DNA from: Cytophagales bacterium
Lineage (GTDB): Bacteria > Bacteroidota > Bacteroidia > Cytophagales > Cyclobacteriaceae
Direction: 5' to 3'
NCBI GenBank assembly: GCA_033344775.1
Contig: JAWPMT010000004.1
Location: 1,674,001-1,738,000 of the forward strand
Length of the DNA stretch: 64,000 nt
Part shown: one piece after another, positions 58,911-64,000 of the stretch
How the letters are laid out: every line of letters begins with the position of its first letter
How positions within the stretch are numbered: position 1 is the stretch's first letter
Made by a program: the position numbers and the translations under genes
Notes under the pieces: generated by a model
The model's database searches: none
What the model was told of the DNA's origin: nothing
What the model saw: only the letters and a program-made list of their open reading frames with translations

Positions 58911-59414
58911 ATGGACTTATCAATTAAATCAATCATCCTGTTAGGGGCAGTTCTCCTGACCGGACTTTCAGCAGGCTTATTTTACGCATGGTCAGTTTCT
59001 GTAATCCCTGGCACACAAAAAGTGTCTGATGAAGTTTACCTGCAAACGATGCAATCCATCAATCGAGCGATCCTGAATCCGGCTTTCTTTGTGATTTTCC
59101 TTGGAAGTGCAGTGCTGTTGAGCATAGCTAGCATTTACGAATTTCATGCTAGCAAATTGGCCTTTTCATTGCTACTAGCGTCTTTCATTAGCTATTTGAT
59201 TGGAACCATTGGCGTCACTGGCATGAGTAATGTCCCTTTGAATGATCAATTGGGTGAATTGGAATTGTTAGGAATGGATCAAAGTGCACTTGCTACTTTT
59301 CGAACTTTCTACGAAACGAAATGGAATAAACTTCACACGATCCGGTCCGTGTTTGCGGTACTTTCATTCTTGCTGGCATTGATAGGTCTATTTATTTCCT
59401 CGAAGCAATCGTAA
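58911..59414 (+). CDS. DUF1772 membrane protein
   Basis: 167 residues, four transmembrane helices (about 8-28, 55-75, 80-103 and 142-162). The sequence GLSAGLFYAWSVSVIPGTQ, the NRAILNPAFFVIF segment and the ETKWNKLHTIRSVF segment are typical of the DUF1772/anthrone-oxygenase-like family. No reaction is known for bacterial members. It follows the small heme protein by 3 bp. Confidence 0.9.
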   Translation: MDLSIKSIILLGAVLLTGLSAGLFYAWSVSVIPGTQKVSDEVYLQTMQSINRAILNPAFFVIFLGSAVLLSIASIYEFHASKLAFSLLLASFISYLIGTIGVTGMSNVPLNDQLGELELLGMDQSALATFRTFYETKWNKLHTIRSVFAVLSFLLALIGLFISSKQS

Positions 59415-59494
59415 GAATCAGTAGGCCTAGCTTCCCAAACTGGCTTCAAAGGCCTACCCATATTCTCAAGCCTCAGACTTGGCTTTATCATAGA

Positions 59495-59515
59495 GATTAA
59501 GTCACAGACTTAATC
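59495..59515. repeat. 21-bp inverted repeat, copy 1
   Basis: GATTAAGTC-ACA-GACTTAATC, perfect. Nearly identical to 60897-60916, on the other side of the metallophosphoesterase gene. A related hairpin, AAGCC-N8-GGCTT containing CAGACTT, lies just upstream (near 59468). Confidence 0.7.
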
Positions 59516-59615
59516 GAGCAATTTTATTTAATCAAGAACCTTGTAATTCCGCTGTTTTCCACCGGGTCAGTGAAAAATACTTGACCTGTATCTGTCAGGT
59601 AATTATTTTCCAAAT

Positions 59616-60869
59616 ATGAATCGATTTAACCTGACCAGTATATTGTTAATTCTGTTTCTAGTACTAAGCGAACATGCCGCCTCCGCGCAGATTGATCCGC
59701 CTGATAATATCCAGCGCCCGGCAAATTATGCACCAATCAAGCAACACCGCTTCACGGGAGATTGGTACATGGTCGTAGGATCGGATCCTCAATTTCCATT
59801 TCCTCCAAAAAACCTAAAGAATGCAACGGATGACCGGAAGCGATTACATTCAGTGGCGAGTATGAAAGCCAGCATAGGAACCATCAATTGGCTTCAACGA
59901 GCTACGAGAGGCAGGGTCAAAGGCCTTATCTTAAATGGAGACCTGACCAACTCCGGAAGTGAAGAACAAATGAAAGTCTATGAAACGCTCTACAAGGACC
60001 TAAAAGTCCCATTATATCCCGGGTTAGGCAATCACGATTTCAACAAGAATGATAAAAATGCCATTCGCAGCATACAATATTTAAGCAAAAAGGTCATCAA
60101 ACATCGAATTCCTCCTTATTCTCCTGATTATCACAATTTGATCAAAAAAGTCGTCACAGGTAAAGCCAACACCATTGAATTCAATAATCCCGCTTACTCA
60201 TTTGACGCACTCATCAAAGACAATAACCCTCCAGGAGACAAGGAAAATCCATATCCAGCAATTAAACGCCTAGACGGAAGTTTGGCATATTCCTGGGAAG
60301 TGGGAGATATTCATTTTGTGCAGCTCAATAATCACCCTTTGTACATTCATAAAGCCAGGAATTCGTACGACTGGGATGCCAATATCCTTCCTTCATTGGT
60401 ATGGCTTTACGGAGATTTACAGCAAGCACGAAACAGAGGTAAACAAATCATTGTCAACTTTCATCAGATGGGCGACGATAAATGTCACTTCCCACTCCCT
60501 TTAACCGGAGAGCTTCAAAATGGGGCTAAATTGAGCAGAGACCAACGTGAACTCATGAACAAAGTGTTTGCTGATATCATGAATCGGTTTAAGGTGCTGG
60601 CTATTTTCGTTGGACACCAGCACGAATCCTTTGGTATTACAGGTCAAAACATTCAGTATAAGGGTGAGAACATATTAGATGTTCCTGTATTCAAATGCGG
60701 TGCGGTCTTTTATCACAACCTGATGACAATTGAAGTTTTTGAACGTGAGCGGAAGATCATCATTCATCCACTTCGAAGCAGGCTGAAAGTGAGTCCAACA
60801 AATATCACTCAACCGAAATTGATCTCGGAAATAGACCTCAACAATCCCTATCAAATTAATTATCGATAA
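59616..60869 (+). CDS. Secreted calcineurin-like metallophosphoesterase
   Basis: 417 residues. Signal peptide 1-24 (AASAQ). Metal-binding blocks in order: VGSDPQFPF (D-x-Q in place of D-x-H), ILNGDLTNSG, GLGNHDF, NFHQMGD (H-x-x-G) and VGHQHES. The overall pattern is a binuclear metallophosphatase. The first block carries Gln where the usual ligand is His, as in some extracellular relatives. The substrate is unknown. It is a single gene, flanked by nearly identical 21-bp inverted repeats on either side. Confidence 0.88.
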   Translation: MNRFNLTSILLILFLVLSEHAASAQIDPPDNIQRPANYAPIKQHRFTGDWYMVVGSDPQFPFPPKNLKNATDDRKRLHSVASMKASIGTINWLQRATRGRVKGLILNGDLTNSGSEEQMKVYETLYKDLKVPLYPGLGNHDFNKNDKNAIRSIQYLSKKVIKHRIPPYSPDYHNLIKKVVTGKANTIEFNNPAYSFDALIKDNNPPGDKENPYPAIKRLDGSLAYSWEVGDIHFVQLNNHPLYIHKARNSYDWDANILPSLVWLYGDLQQARNRGKQIIVNFHQMGDDKCHFPLPLTGELQNGAKLSRDQRELMNKVFADIMNRFKVLAIFVGHQHESFGITGQNIQYKGENILDVPVFKCGAVFYHNLMTIEVFERERKIIIHPLRSRLKVSPTNITQPKLISEIDLNNPYQINYR

Positions 60870-60894
60870 AAAAGAGTTCCTCGAATAGATTCTG

Positions 60895-60917
60895 GGATTA
60901 AGGCACAGACTTAATCC
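60895..60917. repeat. 21-bp inverted repeat, copy 2
   Basis: GGATTAAGGC-ACA-GACTTAATCC. Differs from copy 1 at one of 21 core positions. It lies between the metallophosphoesterase stop and the terminator. Confidence 0.7.
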
Positions 60918-60924
60918 AACAGAA

Positions 60925-60964
60925 GAAAATAGGCTGTCTGTTCTAGACAAAGTCAGACAGCCTC
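60925..60964 (-). terminator. Terminator of the MBL-rhodanese gene
   Basis: On the minus strand AGGCTGTCTG, a 13-nt loop and CAGACAGCCT form a 10-bp perfect stem followed by ATTTTCTTC. It lies 6 bp after the stop codon at 60971. Confidence 0.7.
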
Positions 60965-60970
60965 ATGCTA

Positions 60971-62377
60971 TTAAAGCATGGTCTCAGGTTCTTTGTAAGC
61001 GGTGACCTGAACACAAGATTTTTTAATCTCATTCAACCCTCCTTCGATGTTGACTACATGAAATCCATGGTTACTTAAAATGGAGCATGCGATCATCGAA
61101 CGGTATCCACCCTGACAATGCACATAATACTTCAAATCGGGGTTCAGCTCTGAAAGGTTTTGAAAAATAAAATCCAGTGGAAAATTCACGACCCCTTCCA
61201 CATGTTGAGCATCAAATTCGGATGCTTTTCTTACATCAAGCACATGTAGGAGTTGAGTATCGAATAACCCTACAAAATCGTGCGGCCCTATTGATTTGAT
61301 ACTGGTCGTTTTTCTACCAGAACGTTTCCAGGCTTCCACACCCCCATCAAGATACCCGATGGCATGATCGTAACCAACCCTGGCCAATCTTGTCACCACT
61401 TCTTCTTCTTTGCCTTGTTCGGAAATGAAAACAATTTCACGTTCCAAATCTTCAATCAGTGCACCCACCCATGGAGCAAAATTATCGTCAATCCCTATCC
61501 ACAGAGAACCAGGAATGTGGGACTCAATATAGTCCTGGGATGGACGTGTATCCAAAATGAGTGCCTGATGCCGCTGCTGTAATTCGTCAAATTGATTTGG
61601 GTACAATGCGGCGGTTCCTCTTCTAAGGATATGATCTATGCTTTCATATCCTTGTTTGTTGATGCTTGCATTCTTGGGAAAGTACTGCGGTGGTGCCACT
61701 AATCCCGAAGTAACTTTTTCAATAAAATCTTCTCGTGACATCCTGGGTGCCAATGCATAGTTGAATAGCCTTTGTCTGCCGAGGGTATCACTCGTCTCTT
61801 TACTCATATTCTTTCCGCAAGCCGATCCTGCACCATGCCCAGGGTAAATGATGATATCATCGGACAAAGTCATGATTTTATTGCGAAGTGAATCAAATAG
61901 CAGACCCGCTAGATCTTCGCGAGAAAGATCCGACTTGACCGCCAGATCGGGTCGGCCTACATCTCCGATAAACAAGGTATCTCCAGTGAACAATGCATGC
62001 GGAACGCCATATTCATCAATCAATAGGAAGCACGAAGATTCCATGGTATGACCCGGGGTATGCAGGACTTTGAGCGTCACCTTGCCCAATTTCAACTCCT
62101 CACCATCTTCAGCGATATAAGCTTCAAAGTCGGGTTTTGCCGTAGGACCGTAGACAATCGCCGCTCCAGTCTTTTTGGCCAGATCCAGGTGACCAGAAAC
62201 AAAGTCTGCATGGAAATGCGTCTCGAAAACAAATTTAATGTTGGCTCCGTCGGCAGAAGCCATATCCAAATAAGGTGAAACCTCTCTGAGGGGATCGATG
62301 ATAGCGGCTTCTCCTTCCGATTCAATGTAATAGGCAGCCTCAGCCAGGCATCCGGTATATATTTGCTCGATTTTCAT
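60971..62377 (-). CDS. Persulfide dioxygenase-type MBL hydrolase fused to two rhodanese domains
   Basis: 468 residues. The metallo-beta-lactamase domain (about 1-245) has THFHADFVSGH, HTPGHTMESS and YPGHGAGSACG, the ETHE1/CstB pattern. The first rhodanese domain (about 260-355) reads SEQGKEEE in its active-site loop and lacks Cys. The second (about 370-460) has HCQGGYRS with the catalytic Cys. The protein should oxidise low-molecular-weight persulfides to sulfite and process sulfane sulfur. In the HxHxDH motif the last His is Phe, a common form in this subgroup. Single-gene transcript with its own terminator. Confidence 0.93.
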   Translation of the reverse strand: MKIEQIYTGCLAEAAYYIESEGEAAIIDPLREVSPYLDMASADGANIKFVFETHFHADFVSGHLDLAKKTGAAIVYGPTAKPDFEAYIAEDGEELKLGKVTLKVLHTPGHTMESSCFLLIDEYGVPHALFTGDTLFIGDVGRPDLAVKSDLSREDLAGLLFDSLRNKIMTLSDDIIIYPGHGAGSACGKNMSKETSDTLGRQRLFNYALAPRMSREDFIEKVTSGLVAPPQYFPKNASINKQGYESIDHILRRGTAALYPNQFDELQQRHQALILDTRPSQDYIESHIPGSLWIGIDDNFAPWVGALIEDLEREIVFISEQGKEEEVVTRLARVGYDHAIGYLDGGVEAWKRSGRKTTSIKSIGPHDFVGLFDTQLLHVLDVRKASEFDAQHVEGVVNFPLDFIFQNLSELNPDLKYYVHCQGGYRSMIACSILSNHGFHVVNIEGGLNEIKKSCVQVTAYKEPETML

Positions 62378-62536
62378 GGTCTTTTTTTCGAAGGTTTATA
62401 TCACAAAACAACCCATTAAGAGCCTGTAAATCTGCAACTTATGTTACAAAAGATGTGTGATTAAAATCAGCATATAAGCTGCAGAATATCGTGGATTTTT
62501 CTATGTTTATGTTCATTAGTTATACCCAAACGTTCC

Positions 62537-63295
62537 TTGCCCCATAAATTCCGCATTTTTAGTTTTTCCTACCTGAAAACATCAGTTTTACAACGCTACA
62601 GGAGGTTCCTCATCAATACCTTACCCGGGAAGTCTACTCATCGCCAATTTATTCTTCTCTCTTCCCCTCGTAGCGGTTCTACTCTATTACACACCTACCT
62701 AAATTCAAACCTGAACATTTATTCACTTGGCGAGCTGCCCTGGCGCGAATTAGAAAATGGAATTGATACGGACTATTTCAAGCCGTATCCCAACGTTATT
62801 CAAGCAATCGGATTTAAAGTCTTTTACCAGTTTTCAGAGCAAGCACCTTACGATGATCTTTATTCCAAACTGACCCAAGACAAAGACCTTAAAGTGATCC
62901 ATCTCACGCGTGAGAACATGCTGGAGAAATACATCTCAGAAGTATTGGCCTGGCAAAAACGGGAATGGACCACAAAAAAAGAGACATCCAATGAAGATAA
63001 GATCACCCTTGACTTAGCTGCTTTTGAAGCTCATGTCCATCAACAAAAAGCACAGCAAGCTCAAAGCCTGGAAGATTTCAAGGAGCACTCCATGATTTCT
63101 TTATCCTACGAATCGTTGACCCAAGACCCTGAGACTGTATTGAATGAAGTGCAGTCTTTTCTAGGGGTCAGAATAAGGAAGTTATTTACCGTACTTGAAA
63201 AACAAGCCACTTATTCTTTGTCAGACCTTCTGAAGAATGTAGATGAAGTGAGGGAGAAGTATCCTCAATATTTTTCTTCGAATAATCAACCTTGA
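62537..63295 (+). CDS. Sulfotransferase-family protein (TTG start)
   Basis: 252 residues. The PAPS 5'-phosphosulfate loop is SSPRSGST (42-49), and the 3'-phosphate region may be SYESLTQDPETVL (about 194-206). The fold is Stf0-like or related P-loop sulfotransferase. The start is TTG at 62537; no ATG exists before residue 131 in this frame, so a non-ATG start is required. It would transfer sulfate to a lipid, sugar or small molecule. It overlaps the convergent ATPase gene by 10 bp. Confidence 0.85.
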   Translation: MPHKFRIFSFSYLKTSVLQRYRRFLINTLPGKSTHRQFILLSSPRSGSTLLHTYLNSNLNIYSLGELPWRELENGIDTDYFKPYPNVIQAIGFKVFYQFSEQAPYDDLYSKLTQDKDLKVIHLTRENMLEKYISEVLAWQKREWTTKKETSNEDKITLDLAAFEAHVHQQKAQQAQSLEDFKEHSMISLSYESLTQDPETVLNEVQSFLGVRIRKLFTVLEKQATYSLSDLLKNVDEVREKYPQYFSSNNQP

Positions 63296-64000
63296 GTTTT
63301 AAGCATTTGACGTTCGGCATGATTGACCATCAAAACTACGAGTCCTACTACCGAAACAGAACTGACTGGCATTAGTATCGCAGAAACCAAGGGTGAAAGG
63401 TGCCCTGAAATCGCGAAGCTTAATCCTACGATATTGTACAGAAATGAAAAGACGAAAGCGGTTTTCAAAACGTTTTGCATCCTCCCCGCGAATTGGAAAA
63501 ACCGGGGCAGCTTTGTAAATTGATCTGAATCCAAAATCGCATCACAGGCCGGAGAAAACTGATGGACATCATCTGCTACCGCAATACCTACTTCACTTTT
63601 TCGGAGCGCACCAGCATCATTAAGTCCATCCCCCACCATGGCTACTATGTTTCCAGCAGCTTGTTCCCTTCGTACAAAGTCCAGCTTTTCGACGGGTTTC
63701 AACTTAAAATGTAATTCATCAAAATTATCTGTAAGGACTTCTCCATCCGTAGGTCGGTCACCAGATAACAATTGCAATTTGAAACCGCTGCGTAATTTCT
63801 CAAGGACCTTTCCCAATCCCTTTCGATAGTTGTGATCGATGCGAAAATAGCCTCTAACTACCCCCTGGACACTAACATAAACCCTTGCCTGTCGGGATTC
63901 CTGGGCCTCATCCACACCCAAAAAAGACGCAGAACCGATTCGGAGCGATTTATCGAAAACCTCCCCCTTCAACCCTTTGCCAACGATCTCTTCAAAATCA
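63286..64000 (-). CDS. ccoI: Heavy-metal P-type ATPase, probably CcoI (partial, runs off window)
   Basis: The visible C-terminal 238 codons (the true start lies to the right of the window) include the end of the N-domain (GKGLKGEVFDKSLRIGS), LLSGDRP, the P-domain signature MVGDGLNDAGAL and two final transmembrane helices. This is the P1B copper pump family. The C-terminus (SGHLSPLVSAILMPVSSVSV) resembles CcoI, which supplies copper for cbb3 oxidase. In related genomes ccoI sits directly upstream of ccoS; here about 19.5 kb separates them. CopA remains an alternative. Confidence 0.85.
   Translation of the reverse strand, partial: DFEEIVGKGLKGEVFDKSLRIGSASFLGVDEAQESRQARVYVSVQGVVRGYFRIDHNYRKGLGKVLEKLRSGFKLQLLSGDRPTDGEVLTDNFDELHFKLKPVEKLDFVRREQAAGNIVAMVGDGLNDAGALRKSEVGIAVADDVHQFSPACDAILDSDQFTKLPRFFQFAGRMQNVLKTAFVFSFLYNIVGLSFAISGHLSPLVSAILMPVSSVSVVGLVVLMVNHAERQMLKTQG

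Noticed and set aside
60971-62377. Loss of a metal ligand in the MBL protein (HxHxDF instead of HxHxDH)
   Set aside because: As far as I recall this form is common in MBL-rhodanese fusions, so it does not by itself indicate inactivity.
1-64000. tRNA, rRNA, CRISPR array, prophage or integrative element
   Set aside because: I looked for cloverleaf arms, spaced direct repeats, integrases and transposases while reading and saw none; a dedicated search was not possible.

Overview
The window reads as chromosome from a free-living, aerobic to microaerobic member of the Bacteroidetes, most likely order Cytophagales. The evidence is the gene content: a fused ccoN-ccoO cbb3 oxidase operon with a downstream SafE-like gene and hemN, FtsX/MacB-type permeases paired with a sigma-54 activator and kinase, a protease with a C-terminal gliding/type IX sorting domain, DUF5606, DUF1684 and DUF547 proteins, and a UpxY-like NusG paralogue. 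Shine-Dalgarno sequences are mostly absent and several -7 boxes fit TAnnTTTG, as expected for this phylum. Base composition is moderate, with one AT-rich stretch near 32.3-32.6 kb. No rRNA, tRNA, CRISPR array, integrase, transposase or plasmid gene was seen.

Layout. 0-5.6 kb: a small membrane lipoprotein, a membrane histidine kinase, DUF5606, an NTF2-like secreted protein and two tandem paralogous alpha/beta hydrolases. 5.6-9.8 kb: a large secreted M4 metalloprotease facing an outer-membrane beta-barrel gene. 9.8-11 kb: an SPFH protein co-transcribed with a 53-residue ribbon-helix-helix protein, behind a perfect 13-bp inverted repeat. 11.2-13.5 kb: ECF sigma factor, anti-sigma-like protein and beta-barrel, ending in a strong terminator. 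13.7-21 kb: a zinc-ribbon membrane protein, a membrane-anchored HTH protein, a beta-lactamase-family hydrolase, a nested palindromic repeat, a nonsense-mutated small gene, a short SSB, a zinc-ribbon protein, a LacI regulator and DUF547. 21.2-29.2 kb: two ABC permeases divergent from an NtrC-type regulator and followed by its kinase, with a sigma-54 promoter and repeated upstream sites between them. 29.2-34.3 kb: an HExxH protein, then a small exopolysaccharide-like set (processive glycosyltransferase, UpxY antiterminator, SGNH-like protein, CBM9-like lipoprotein).

34.5-43.8 kb: DUF1684, a secreted protein of unknown function, then the oxidase operon on the minus strand in the order ccoS, ccoNO, ccoQ, ccoP, ccoG, ccoH, safE-like, hemN. 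A P-type ATPase resembling CcoI, which usually sits just upstream of ccoS, is found instead at the right edge (63.3 kb onward) in the same orientation. About 19.5 kb of unrelated genes lies between, starting with palindromic repeats directly upstream of ccoS. That stretch holds a GH2-like glycosidase, a nucleotidyltransferase, a FabH-like synthase, a MORN-repeat protein, a TlpA-like thioredoxin, a probable 3-keto-glycoside pair (Gfo/Idh plus DUF1080), a PhoD phosphatase, an AraC regulator, a small c-type cytochrome, DUF1772, a metallophosphoesterase, a persulfide dioxygenase-rhodanese and a sulfotransferase.

The strongest observations beyond routine annotation are: the sigma-54 promoter with four TGAAACA-type sites between the permeases and their regulator; the perfect operator in front of the SPFH-RHH operon; three families of small palindromic repeats; the interrupted cco locus; the hairpin-containing leader after the UpxY gene; an SGNH-like protein whose GDS motif reads GSC; and a structured, terminator-ended intergenic RNA candidate at 53.1-53.3 kb. 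All functions are inferred from sequence reading alone, without database searches.
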